Positions 13,061-22,249 of a stretch of DNA of 26,352 nucleotides are shown here, piece by piece (positions within the stretch are counted from its first letter, which is position 1; each line of letters opens with the position of its first letter). The DNA comes from Alphaproteobacteria bacterium (GTDB lineage Bacteria; Pseudomonadota; Alphaproteobacteria; Sphingomonadales; Rhodothalassiaceae). A program made the position numbers and the translations under genes. The stretch spans positions 1 to 26,352 of the forward strand of contig RFIU01000321.1 of NCBI GenBank assembly GCA_003695555.1. Direction: 5' to 3'. Below the pieces are notes generated by a model. That model had not been told where the DNA came from, did not search any database, and worked only from the letters and a program-made list of their open reading frames with translations.

Positions 13061-14500
13061 TCAGACCTTTTCCCCGGCCTGAGCCGCCTCGCCCGACCCA
13101 TCAGGGCGGCGACGGCGACGCTGAGGAGCAAGCCCCAGGCTTTTGAGCTTGCGATGCAGGGCGCTGCGCTCCATGCCGATGTAAGCGGCCGTCTTCGAGA
13201 TATTGCCGGAAAAACGTGTAATCTGAAGCTTGAGATATTCGCGTTCGAACGCCTCGCGCGCTTCCTTCAGCGGCGCGGTCATGATGCTGAGTTCATTGTC
13301 GGGATGCAGCAGTTCGATCGTCTCGGAGGTGATTTCGCTCGGCAGAGCCTCAAGCTCGATCATCGACTGACGTTCATCGTGCATGATCAGCACCCGCTCG
13401 ATGACATTCTTGAGTTGCCGTACATTGCCGGGCCAGTCATAGGCCTGAAGCGCCGCCATTGCAGCATCCGAAACCGGCACTGGCGGCCGGCCGGTAACGC
13501 GCGACAATGTCTCGATGAAATGCTCGACGAGCGGAGCGATGTCCTCGCGTCGGCTGGATAGCGGCGGTATCTCGATCGGCACCACGGCGAGACGGTGATA
13601 GAGATCCTCGCGGAAGCGACCACTGCTGATCAGGGTGCGCAGGTCGCGGTTGGTGGCAGAGATGAGCCGGACATCGACATGCACCATGTGGCCTCCCCCG
13701 ACCCGTTGGAAGCGCTGGTCGGTCAGCACCCGCAGGATCTTCGCCTGGGTATGGAGCGGCATGTCGGCCACCTCGTCGAGAAAGAGCGTGCCGCCGTGCG
13801 CCTGCTCCAGACAGCCGACCTTGCGCACGCCGTCCTCGCCTTCGATCCCGAACAGCTCCTCTTCCATCCGTTCGGGCGCCATGCTGGCGGCGGGTACGAC
13901 GACGAAGGGCGCACGATATCGTCTCGATCCGGCATGGATAAGGCGGGCGGCGACCTCCTTGCCCGAGCCGGGCGGGCCCGCGATCAGTACACGCGAATTG
14001 GTCGGCGCGACCCGTGCGATCTGCTGTTTGACGGACTGAATTGCGGGGGAATCGCCGGTCAGCTCCAGGGCCAGACCGGCGCGCTCGCGCAGTTCCTCGT
14101 TCTCGCGGCGCAGGCGTTCGGTTTCAGTGGCGCGCTGAACGGCAAGGATCAGATGGTCGGCCTTGAACGGCTTTTCAATGAAATCTGTCGCCCCCCGTTT
14201 GATCGCAGCGACCGCCGTCTCGATATTGCCGTGTCCGGAAATGATCAGAACGGGCAGATCCGGATGCCGGCGCTTGATCAGCTCCAGCAGCTGCAGGCCA
14301 TCGAGTCGGCTGTCCTGCAGCCAGATGTCGAGAATGACGAGCGAGGGACGGCGCACCTCGATCTCGGCCAGCGCACCATCGGCGTCGGCCGCAGCGCGGG
14401 CCTCATATCCCTCGTCTTCGAGAATGCCGGACACCAGTTCTCGAATGTCAGCTTCGTCATCGACGACCAGGATGTCCAGTCCCACCATTTCGCCGCTCAT
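13061..14500 (-). CDS. ntrX: Nitrogen assimilation response regulator NtrX (lacks GAFTGA)
   Basis: The response regulator partner of NtrY, acting in nitrogen and redox control and the cell envelope in alphaproteobacteria. 479 residues from the ATG at 14500; a GTG at 14524 also fits. The receiver domain has the acidic pair DD near 14-15, phospho-acceptor D58 and K110. The AAA+ domain has Walker A GPPGSGK at 175-181 and Walker B TLFLDEV at 238-244. Where NtrC proteins carry GAFTGA, this one reads FGIEGEDGVRKVG, so the sigma-54 contact loop is absent. A C-terminal Fis-type helix-turn-helix (NISKTAAYIGMERSALHRKL) is present. It may therefore act through sigma-70 promoters, as proposed for some NtrX proteins. 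It follows ntrY by 67 bases. Confidence 0.95.
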   Translation of the reverse strand: MSGEMVGLDILVVDDEADIRELVSGILEDEGYEARAAADADGALAEIEVRRPSLVILDIWLQDSRLDGLQLLELIKRRHPDLPVLIISGHGNIETAVAAIKRGATDFIEKPFKADHLILAVQRATETERLRRENEELRERAGLALELTGDSPAIQSVKQQIARVAPTNSRVLIAGPPGSGKEVAARLIHAGSRRYRAPFVVVPAASMAPERMEEELFGIEGEDGVRKVGCLEQAHGGTLFLDEVADMPLHTQAKILRVLTDQRFQRVGGGHMVHVDVRLISATNRDLRTLISSGRFREDLYHRLAVVPIEIPPLSSRREDIAPLVEHFIETLSRVTGRPPVPVSDAAMAALQAYDWPGNVRQLKNVIERVLIMHDERQSMIELEALPSEITSETIELLHPDNELSIMTAPLKEAREAFEREYLKLQITRFSGNISKTAAYIGMERSALHRKLKSLGLAPQRRRRRPDGSGEAAQAGEKV

Positions 14501-14567
14501 CTTCTCCACCGTCTCCCTCAGCACGTCCTGCGATGCATTCCAGCCTTCACGACATGCCCGTTGCCGC

Positions 14568-16823
14568 TCATTCGGCCGCAGCCGTCTTCCCGCTGCCGGC
14601 GATCCGACGATTGCGCCGGCTCTCGATCATTCTTTGCAGTGCGATCTGCGAGAAGTGCATGACGACCAGTGCGCCACCGTCGGGATGATTGGACAGCTCG
14701 ATCCGTCCGCCATGCTCTTCCATCACCCGCCGAACGATGGCAAGTCCGAGGCCCGTGCCCTTGCGCCTGGTCGTTACATAGGGCTCGGTCAGCCGGGCAG
14801 TATCCGCCGGCAACCCCGGCCCGCTGTCGTGGATCGCGATACGGATCTCGTCGCCGGCCCTCGTCAGGGCGATCTCGATGAACGCGCTGTCGCGCCTGTC
14901 GGGATCTTCCCGGGCCTCTATCGCCTCACCGGCATTCTTGAGAATATTGGTCAGCGCCTGCGCCACCAGCCGGCCGTCACATTCCAGCATGACAGGCTCA
15001 TCCGGCAGCGACAGCCGGTAGGAAATCGCCTGCCCGGCCATCTTCTGAAGAAAGACGGTCTGTCGCAGAATCTCGCGCAGGTCTTCAGGTGCGAAGCGCG
15101 GTTCCGGCATCCGGGCGAACGACGAGAACTCGTCGACCATCCGACGCAGATCGTCCACCTGCCGGACGATGGTATCGATGCAGCGTTCGAAGACCTCGCG
15201 ATTGCCGCTGATCTCGTTGAGATACTTGCGCCTCAGGCGCTCCGCCGAAAGCTGAATGGGAGTCAGCGGATTCTTGATTTCGTGCGCTATCCGTCGGGCG
15301 ACATCGGCCCAGGCGGCGGTGCGCTGATCGCGCAGCTGCTCGGTCACGTCATCAAAGGTGACGACGTATCCCTGCACGGAGCCGTCATCCAGCCTCTCGG
15401 ACGTCACCCGCACCAGAAAGATCCGTGCGCGATCATTGATGCGGATCTCCAGATGGTCCTGTGCCAGCCGCTCGCATCCCGCACGAGCTCGTTCGAGAAG
15501 AGCCTGCATCCCCGGGGCGATATCGGCGACGCCTCGGCCGATGATCTCGTCACTGGAAAGGCCCAGCAGATCACCAGCCGACTGGTTGGCCAGATGGATA
15601 TCGCCATCCGGCGTGACACCGAGGACGCCGGCCGACACCCCCTCAAGCACCGCTTCCAGGAAGTGCCGTCGCTCCTCAAGCTCACGGTTCGCTGAAATCA
15701 GATCGCGGCGCTGCAGCTCGATCTGACGGGCCATGCGGTTGAAGGCGCGGATCAGCACGCCGACCTCGTCATTGCCGGCCGGTCCTGGAACCCGAACATT
15801 GTGCTGACCGCGACGCACGCGATCGGCCGCCTCGACAAGCCGGCCGAGCGGCTCGACAAGGCGATCGGCGAACCACAGGCCGAACCATACCGCCAACAGG
15901 ATCAGGACCAGCGCCAGCAAGATGAACACCGCATTGGCGCGCAGCTGAAGGCCGGCGCGCTGCTTTTCCAGACTGCGATAGTTCTCGACCGAAGAACGCG
16001 CGGCATCGACATAGGCGAGCACGCGCGGGTCGATCCGGTGTGAGATGTAGAGAAAGGCATCGTAGAAATCGCGCAGCCGGATCAGACCGCGCACCTGATC
16101 ATCGCCGCTATCGGCGATGACCACCGGTTCGCCTTCGGCGGCACGGACCAGCAGTTCCCGCGGTACGCGATTGGTGGATAGATCCAGGCCGAAGGAAAAC
16201 TTGGCAAGAATTCTTCCGTGGCTGTCGAAGACGATCGCTTCCTGAAGCGAACGGAACAGTGCCTGCTCCTCCACCACCTGTTGAAGAAGGCTGCGGTTGC
16301 GCTCGAGATCGGCGGCCGCCGCATTCAGGTCCTGGGCCATCGCCTGAAGATCGAGACGGATGTTGGACTGATGCTCGCGGACGTAGGCTTCGGCCACCTC
16401 CAGGGAATTGTCGAGCGTGCCGCGCACCGTATCCGAAAACCAGTTCTGAAGCCCGTATTGCAGAAACAATGCCGACATCAGCGCGGTGGCAATGGCGGGA
16501 ATGCCGGCGAACAGGGCAAACAGGCCCGTCAGGCGCAGATGCAGCTTCGATCCGATCCGCCCCTTGCGTCGCTCGATCCAGAGCCGTGTCACCCGACGCG
16601 ATACCAGCAGCGCGAGCAGCAGCAGCAGGGCGAGATCGGCGATCAGCAGCCCCCCGACCGCCGGGTCGGGACGGGCCGTCTCGAAATTGACCGGGCGGGT
16701 AAGTGCATAATAGGTCGCCCCGCCCATCACCAGGGTCAGCAGGCCAAGCCCCCATTCGAGCAGCAGACGCGCCCGCGCCATCGACGATCGCCAGCGGCGT
16801 ACCAGACGCCGCGCACGCACCAT
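14568..16823 (-). CDS. ntrY: Nitrogen regulation sensor histidine kinase NtrY
   Basis: The membrane histidine kinase that phosphorylates NtrX. About 751 residues from the ATG at 16823. Membrane helices lie near 20-41, 58-75, 99-122 and 296-319, with a periplasmic sensor region between the third and fourth. HAMP (about 320-372), PAS (about 385-495), the HisKA box with H514 in AHEIKNPLTP, and the ATPase domain (N-box NILKNAGEAIE, DSGPGLP, GTGLGLAIV) follow. The frame is open back to an ATG at 16952 that overlaps the ntrC stop as TGATG, but those 43 codons use many A- or T-ending codons and read like non-coding sequence, so I prefer the later start. No start has a clear ribosome binding site, so the exact N-terminus is uncertain. 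Confidence 0.93.
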   Translation of the reverse strand: MVRARRLVRRWRSSMARARLLLEWGLGLLTLVMGGATYYALTRPVNFETARPDPAVGGLLIADLALLLLLALLVSRRVTRLWIERRKGRIGSKLHLRLTGLFALFAGIPAIATALMSALFLQYGLQNWFSDTVRGTLDNSLEVAEAYVREHQSNIRLDLQAMAQDLNAAAADLERNRSLLQQVVEEQALFRSLQEAIVFDSHGRILAKFSFGLDLSTNRVPRELLVRAAEGEPVVIADSGDDQVRGLIRLRDFYDAFLYISHRIDPRVLAYVDAARSSVENYRSLEKQRAGLQLRANAVFILLALVLILLAVWFGLWFADRLVEPLGRLVEAADRVRRGQHNVRVPGPAGNDEVGVLIRAFNRMARQIELQRRDLISANRELEERRHFLEAVLEGVSAGVLGVTPDGDIHLANQSAGDLLGLSSDEIIGRGVADIAPGMQALLERARAGCERLAQDHLEIRINDRARIFLVRVTSERLDDGSVQGYVVTFDDVTEQLRDQRTAAWADVARRIAHEIKNPLTPIQLSAERLRRKYLNEISGNREVFERCIDTIVRQVDDLRRMVDEFSSFARMPEPRFAPEDLREILRQTVFLQKMAGQAISYRLSLPDEPVMLECDGRLVAQALTNILKNAGEAIEAREDPDRRDSAFIEIALTRAGDEIRIAIHDSGPGLPADTARLTEPYVTTRRKGTGLGLAIVRRVMEEHGGRIELSNHPDGGALVVMHFSQIALQRMIESRRNRRIAGSGKTAAAE

Positions 16824-16951
16824 CCGGCGAGGCGATATCCATCTCTTTCGCGATGATGATGGCTTTCCAAGCATGGGCGCGAAGATCACACAAGGTGATG
16901 CGGAAATGCAACATGTTTGACGAGCTGGGCGAGTGCCTCGCGGCCCGATCA

Positions 16952-18547
16952 TCAGCGCGACGAAGAACGACGGCGACGCGGGCTGCGCAGACCGAGAGAA
17001 GCGAGCTTCTTGCGCAAGGTATTGCGATTGATCCCGAGAAGTTCGGCAGCACGAAGCTGATTGTGCCCGACCGCTCGCATCGCGATATCGAGCAGCGGGC
17101 GCTCCATCTCATGCAGCACCCGCTCATAGAGTCCGCCGGCCGGCAGATCGTCTCCATGTGCGGCAAAATAGCGCTCGAGGTGATAACGAATCGCCGCTTC
17201 CAGCCCGCCCGCCCCCTCTTCTGGTACGAAGCTTCCGCCGCCGGGCGCGTCGGAGGTAGTCCTGGTATCGCCATGCGCTTTCGTTCTCATTCGTTCAAAA
17301 GCTTCGCTGCGCGCTCTATCCAGCGGGCGGGCAAGCGCCGCTTCGACATCATCGGCAAGAATCCGCTGTCCCTGCGAGAGGGCGGCAAGACGGCGCACGA
17401 TATTGCGCAGCTCCCGGACATTGCCGGGCCAGTCATGCGCTTTCAAACGGTTCATCGCCGACCGCTCGATGGTTTTCGTGGGCAGTCCCTCACGCGCGGC
17501 CTCGGCCAGAAAGTGCCGGGCGAGCGCCGGAATATCCTCACGCCGGGCGCGCAACGGCGGGATTGCCAGTGGAACGACGTTCAGACGATAGTAGAGATCC
17601 GCGCGGAACTCGCCCCTGGCGACCAGCGCCTCGAGATCCTGATGCGTGGCGGCGACGATGCGGGCATCGGCCGGCACCGTCTCACGGCCGCCGACGCGTG
17701 TGAATCCGCCTTCTTCGAGAACGCGCAGCAGTCGCGTCTGCGCGTCCAATGGCATGTCGCCGATTTCGTCGAGAAAGAGCGTGCCGCCAGCGGCCTGTTC
17801 AAAACGACCGGTCTTACGTCGATCGGCGCCGGTAAAGGCGCCTTTTTCGTGACCGAACAGTTCGGATTCGATGAGAGAAGAGGGAATCGCCGCCATGTTG
17901 ATGGCGATGAAGGGGCCGTCACGCCGCGGGCCGAGGTCGTGCAGGAGGCGCGCGATCAGCTCCTTTCCCGTCCCCGATTCGCCGACGATCATCACCGTCA
18001 GATCGGTTTCCACCAGCCGTGCCAGCGAACGGTAGAGCGTCTGCATGGCCGCTGACCGCCCGACGAGCGCAACCCTGTTCGACGCGCCGCTCCCATCGCC
18101 GTGCCCAAGCCCTGAAAGCACCGCCTCTCTAACGCGCCCCCCTCGTCCGCCGGCAGACCGGCGATCCTTCAGCGCGCGGTGCACCAGCGCCATCAGTTCA
18201 TCCAAATCGAAAGGCTTGGCCAGATAGTCGAAGGCCCCCCCGCGGGTCGCATCCACGGCGGTGGAGAGGGTTGCGTGGGCGCTGATGACGATGACAGGCA
18301 GATCGGGGCGCCTCTCGCGGATCCGTGCCATCACGTCAAGACCGTCAAGGCCGGGCATCAGAACGTCGGTGATCACCAGATCGCCATCTTCCTGTTCCAC
18401 CCGTTCGAGCAGATCATGACCATCCACGGCAGTCACCACCGCAAAACCCGCATCACTGAGCGCCTCGCGCAGCACCAGACGAATCCCGGGATCGTCATCG
18501 GCAATCAGAATCCGAGCTTCATGCGTGCCCGCCCGCGCCTTCGTCAT
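16952..18547 (-). CDS. ntrC: Nitrogen regulation response regulator NtrC
   Basis: A sigma-54-dependent activator of nitrogen assimilation genes, phosphorylated by NtrB under nitrogen limitation. 531 residues. The receiver has the DDD cluster at 17-19, phospho-acceptor D61 and K111. The AAA+ domain carries Walker A GESGTGK at 189-195, the intact sigma-54 contact loop GAFTGA at 236-241, and Walker B TLFLDE near 256-261. A Fis-type DNA-binding helix-turn-helix (NQLRAAELLGINRNTLRKKL) lies near the C-terminus before an Arg/Ser-rich tail. The start overlaps the ntrB stop by four bases (ATGA), giving translational coupling. Confidence 0.97.
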   Translation of the reverse strand: MTKARAGTHEARILIADDDPGIRLVLREALSDAGFAVVTAVDGHDLLERVEQEDGDLVITDVLMPGLDGLDVMARIRERRPDLPVIVISAHATLSTAVDATRGGAFDYLAKPFDLDELMALVHRALKDRRSAGGRGGRVREAVLSGLGHGDGSGASNRVALVGRSAAMQTLYRSLARLVETDLTVMIVGESGTGKELIARLLHDLGPRRDGPFIAINMAAIPSSLIESELFGHEKGAFTGADRRKTGRFEQAAGGTLFLDEIGDMPLDAQTRLLRVLEEGGFTRVGGRETVPADARIVAATHQDLEALVARGEFRADLYYRLNVVPLAIPPLRARREDIPALARHFLAEAAREGLPTKTIERSAMNRLKAHDWPGNVRELRNIVRRLAALSQGQRILADDVEAALARPLDRARSEAFERMRTKAHGDTRTTSDAPGGGSFVPEEGAGGLEAAIRYHLERYFAAHGDDLPAGGLYERVLHEMERPLLDIAMRAVGHNQLRAAELLGINRNTLRKKLASLGLRSPRRRRSSSR

Positions 18548-19851
18548 GATATCGAATCCCCCTGCCCGATCGGCGGTTCATCGCGCTGTGGTGGAGCAGC
18601 GGGAAGATTGATGACGAAGACCGCACCACCATCATGGCCCGGCTCGTAGCGTACCAGACCGCCATGATCGCGGACGATGCGCCCGACCACCGCCAGTCCC
18701 AGCCCGCGCCCCGTTTCGCGCCCGCTGACGAAGGCCTCGAAGAGATGCGGAACCAGCGAGGGAGCCACTCCCGGACCGTCATCGGCAACCCGAATCTCGA
18801 TCGGCAGATGCTCAATCCGACCGTCCGCAAGCTGCCGCCGCCAACCATGGCGGTAGGTGGTGATCAGTCTGACGCGGCCGCCGCCCACCTCCCCGAGCGC
18901 TTCACAGGCATTGCGGACGAGATTGAGCAGTACCTGCGTCAGAGCGTCTCGATCGCCAATAATGGGCGGCAGCGAAGGGTCATAGACCCGCTCGAAAACG
19001 ATCGGCCGCGCAGCCAATCCGTCCGCCATCCTCAGCGCCATTCCCCGGTCCGCTTCGCTCTCCCCTGCTGCCGACTGTTCGGCCCGACACAGCGCAACGA
19101 CATGATCGATCACCTCATGGATGTTCCATGGGTGCAGCTTCATTTCCCGTCGCGGATGCGAGAGCGCCGCGACGCGCCCGACGAGGCGGTCGATCCGGTC
19201 CACTTCGTCCCGGATCAGGCGGGTCAGCCGTTGCTCGCGATTGCCGCAACGCGCTTCCAGAAGCTGCGCCGCGCCGCGAATCCCGGCGAGCGGATTGCGG
19301 ATCTCGTGGGCAAGCGCCGTCGCCAGCCCTTCGCCCATCCGCCGAGTGGCGTCGAGTTCCGCCTCGCGTCCCGAAAGCTCGCGAGCCTGAGAGTGATCGA
19401 GCAGAACAAGCACCGATCCATCCCCCCCTCCGCCTCCGCTGCTTGCCGGCAACAGACTGAGCCAGAGATCATGACGGCCGACCGTGTCATTGGCGTTCGC
19501 AATTCGGACATCGCGTGCCACCAGATCGCCATCGCAACGGACGCGTGTCAGGAGACGGCGAAAGAGCCGTTCCCCTTCACGCCCCAAGGTGGCGGCCAGC
19601 GGGCCGCGGATCCCCCTTCCCAGCCATTCGCCGGCGCGGCCATTGGCGAAGACGATCTCATCCGCGCCATCTATGATCAGGGCGGCCAGCGGCAGCCATT
19701 CGAGCAGCAGGGAAAGACCGGCAAGGGAATCGGTCAGGACGGGTTCGCGCGACGCAGGAACGGCCGAAAGGGCGACGGCTTCATCCGATGAAGCCGCACC
19801 GCCGACCCGCAGGCCCGAAGAGGGGGGACTGGCGGCACGCCCTTCCGACAT
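18544..19851 (-). CDS. ntrB: Nitrogen regulation sensor kinase/phosphatase NtrB
   Basis: A cytoplasmic histidine kinase that, with PII protein, phosphorylates or dephosphorylates NtrC according to nitrogen status. 435 residues with no membrane helix long enough to span, as expected. A PAS domain spans about 45-155 with a glycine run (SSGGGGGDG) in its loop. The H-box AHEIRNPLAG has H182. The ATPase domain has the N-box LNLVRNACEAL, DDGPGV and GRGLGLAVV. The first 40 residues are low-complexity and poorly conserved in type. It starts two bases after the dusB stop and overlaps ntrC. Confidence 0.97.
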   Translation of the reverse strand: MSEGRAASPPSSGLRVGGAASSDEAVALSAVPASREPVLTDSLAGLSLLLEWLPLAALIIDGADEIVFANGRAGEWLGRGIRGPLAATLGREGERLFRRLLTRVRCDGDLVARDVRIANANDTVGRHDLWLSLLPASSGGGGGDGSVLVLLDHSQARELSGREAELDATRRMGEGLATALAHEIRNPLAGIRGAAQLLEARCGNREQRLTRLIRDEVDRIDRLVGRVAALSHPRREMKLHPWNIHEVIDHVVALCRAEQSAAGESEADRGMALRMADGLAARPIVFERVYDPSLPPIIGDRDALTQVLLNLVRNACEALGEVGGGRVRLITTYRHGWRRQLADGRIEHLPIEIRVADDGPGVAPSLVPHLFEAFVSGRETGRGLGLAVVGRIVRDHGGLVRYEPGHDGGAVFVINLPAAPPQRDEPPIGQGDSIS

Positions 19852-19853
19852 CG

Positions 19854-20864
19854 TCAGGCCGCCCGGCGGGCAAGAAGCGGCGCATAGAAGGCCGCGATCG
19901 CAGCACGTGCCTCAGCCGGATCCTCGATCTGATTGTAGCGATTGCGGAATTCCGCCGAACCTCTCAACCCCTTGGTGTACCAGGAGACATGCTTGCGGGC
20001 CATCCGCACGCCGGTGAAGGCGCCGTAGTGATCGATCATCGCATCGAAATGACCGAGAACGATATTGCGCTGATCTTCGAGCGAGGGAGGCGCCAGACGC
20101 TCGCCGGTCACCAGCCAGTGCCGCACCTGCGCGATGAACCACGGTCTGCCATAGGTACCCCGACCGATCATCACGCCATCGGCACCCGAGCGGGTGAGCG
20201 CCTCTACGGCCGCCTCTTCGCTCGTGATGTCGCCATTGACGATGACCGGGATCGAGACGGCGGCCTTGACCTCACCCACCGCGTCCCAGTCGGCGCGGCC
20301 GCGATACATCTGACAGCGGGTGCGGCCGTGCACGGTGATCATCCGCACGCCGAGATCCTCGGCGATGCGGGCGAGTTCGGGTGCATTGCGGCTGCGCTCG
20401 TCCCAGCCGAGCCGCATCTTGAGCGTCACCGGCACCGAGACCGCCTTCACCGTCGCCTCGATCAGGCGGGCGGCATGGTCGAGATCGCGCATCAGCGCCG
20501 AACCCGCCCAGCCATTGACCACCTTCTTGACCGGGCAGCCCATGTTGATGTCGATGATGTCGGCGCCCATTTCCTCATTGAGACGGGCGGCCTCGGCCAT
20601 CGCTTCGGCCCGGCAGCCGGCGAGCTGCACCGCCACCGGCCGCTCGTCGATACCGGATTCGGCTTTCAGAAAGGATTCGCGCGTCCTGCGGATCATCGCC
20701 TCCGAGGCAATCATCTCGGTGATCGAGAGCGGCGAGCCGAAACGCTTGACGAGCTGGCGGAACGGCCGGTCCGTCACCCCCGACATCGGGGCAAGCAGCA
20801 CCGGATCTTTGATCTCGAGCGCGCCGAGTCTTATAGAGGGGGCGAGCAGGCGCCGGGCCATCAT
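19854..20864 (-). CDS. dusB: tRNA-dihydrouridine synthase (DusB/NifR3 family)
   Basis: An FMN enzyme that reduces specific uridines in the tRNA D-loop with NADPH. 336 residues from the ATG at 20864. Seen: the FMN-binding start LAPMSGVTDRPFR, the catalytic cysteine in INMGCPVKKV, the strand VIVNGDI and the phosphate-binding MIGRGTYGRPW. The frame stays open upstream into the divergent ispDF gene, but the first conserved residues (RLGALEIKDPVLLAPM) fit the later start, leaving 37 bases to ispDF. It heads the ntr operon; the old name nifR3 reflects this placement in other alphaproteobacteria. Confidence 0.96.
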   Translation of the reverse strand: MMARRLLAPSIRLGALEIKDPVLLAPMSGVTDRPFRQLVKRFGSPLSITEMIASEAMIRRTRESFLKAESGIDERPVAVQLAGCRAEAMAEAARLNEEMGADIIDINMGCPVKKVVNGWAGSALMRDLDHAARLIEATVKAVSVPVTLKMRLGWDERSRNAPELARIAEDLGVRMITVHGRTRCQMYRGRADWDAVGEVKAAVSIPVIVNGDITSEEAAVEALTRSGADGVMIGRGTYGRPWFIAQVRHWLVTGERLAPPSLEDQRNIVLGHFDAMIDHYGAFTGVRMARKHVSWYTKGLRGSAEFRNRYNQIEDPAEARAAIAAFYAPLLARRAA

Positions 20865-20901
20865 GTCATTCCGTATTCTGCCTAAAAATTGAGCACCAGC
20901 T

Positions 20902-22182
20902 ATGACAGAAATTTCCGGGGAAGAAAAGACTTTGCTGCATCGCAATATCGGTCTCATCGTCGCGGCCGGGCGCGGAGTGCGGGCCGGCGGAGGGCTCCCC
21001 AAGCAGTACCGCCCGCTGGCCGGACAACCGGTGCTGCGTCACACGCTCCGCAATTTTCTGGACTGCAAAGGCATCGATGCGGTGCTGGTCGTCATCCACC
21101 CGGACGACCGGGCCTTCTATGAACTGGCGATCGAAGGACTGGATATGTCCCGCCTTCTCCCTCCGGTTCCGGGGGGCGCCAGCCGTCAGGAATCGGTGCG
21201 CTGTGGACTGGAGGCGCTGAGCCGTCAAGACCCGCAGCCCCTTAGGGTGCTGATTCATGACGCCGCTCGCGCCATGGTCTCACCGACGCTGATCCGTCGT
21301 GTACTGAACGCGATCGACGAAACCGCCGGCGCCGTTCCGGCGCTGGCCTTGCATGACACGATCAAGGAAAGCGATGAAACGGGCGCCTGCGTCGTCCGGA
21401 CGCTCCCTCGCGAACGACTGTGGCGGGCGCAGACGCCGCAGGGCTTTCCGTTTGCCGCGATCCTCGCCGCCCATCGTGCGACCACCGGGCGGTCGCTGAC
21501 CGATGATGCGGCGGTGGCCGAAGCCGTCGGCATGCCGGTGCACCTCGTCGAAGGCGACGAGCGCAATTTCAAGATCACCGAGCCTGCGGACTTCGCGCGC
21601 GCCGAACGCCTGCTGGCCGAAAAGGCCGGCACCATCGCCTCGCACGCTGTCGCAATGCCGCGGGAAGAAATCCGCGTCGGTACCGGCTTCGACGTGCACC
21701 GCTTTGGCGCCGGCGATCATGTCATGCTGTGCGGACTTGCGATCCCGCATGATCAGGGGCTTGCCGGGCATTCCGATGCGGATGTTGCGCTGCATGCGGT
21801 GACCGATGCGCTGCTCGGCGCCATCGCGGCGGGCGATATCGGCAGTCACTTCCCGCCGAGCGACGAACGCTGGCGCGGCGCGCCGTCGGATCATTTCGTT
21901 CGCCACGCACTCGATCTGCTGGCAGTGCTGGGCGGGCGACTCGTTCACTGTGATCTCACGATCATCGGCGAGCGGCCGAAGATCGGCCCGCACCGCTCGG
22001 CATTGCGCCGACGGCTGACGGAAATCCTCGGTACCGAGATGTCGCGCGTCTCGATCAAGGCGACGACCACCGAACAGCTCGGTTTTGCGGGACGCGGTGA
22101 AGGTCTGGCGGCACAGGCGGCGGTCAGTGTCGCCCTGCCGGCGAGCGATCGCCCGGGAACAGGGAATGTCCCCGCAGCGTAG
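20902..22182 (+). CDS. ispDF: Bifunctional IspD/IspF enzyme of the MEP pathway
   Basis: Carries two non-consecutive steps of isoprenoid precursor synthesis: MEP cytidylyltransferase (IspD) and 2C-methyl-D-erythritol 2,4-cyclodiphosphate synthase (IspF). 426 residues. The IspD part (about 1-250) has the nucleotide-binding AAGRGVRAGGGLPKQY at 21-36 and HDAARAMVSP. The IspF part (about 252-426) has the zinc ligands D264, H266 (GFDVHRFG) and H298 (DVALHAV), and the conserved KATTTEQLGFAGRGEG. The fused form is common in alphaproteobacteria and some epsilonproteobacteria. The ATG at 20902 has no strong Shine-Dalgarno. It is divergent from dusB, and pgpA follows after 67 bases. Confidence 0.97.
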   Translation: MTEISGEEKTLLHRNIGLIVAAGRGVRAGGGLPKQYRPLAGQPVLRHTLRNFLDCKGIDAVLVVIHPDDRAFYELAIEGLDMSRLLPPVPGGASRQESVRCGLEALSRQDPQPLRVLIHDAARAMVSPTLIRRVLNAIDETAGAVPALALHDTIKESDETGACVVRTLPRERLWRAQTPQGFPFAAILAAHRATTGRSLTDDAAVAEAVGMPVHLVEGDERNFKITEPADFARAERLLAEKAGTIASHAVAMPREEIRVGTGFDVHRFGAGDHVMLCGLAIPHDQGLAGHSDADVALHAVTDALLGAIAAGDIGSHFPPSDERWRGAPSDHFVRHALDLLAVLGGRLVHCDLTIIGERPKIGPHRSALRRRLTEILGTEMSRVSIKATTTEQLGFAGRGEGLAAQAAVSVALPASDRPGTGNVPAA

Positions 22183-22249
22183 ATCAGAAGGGACTGTCGA
22201 TATGGGACATTTTTTTCAACAGGCACCGAAGGAATGGAGAGAAGACATC

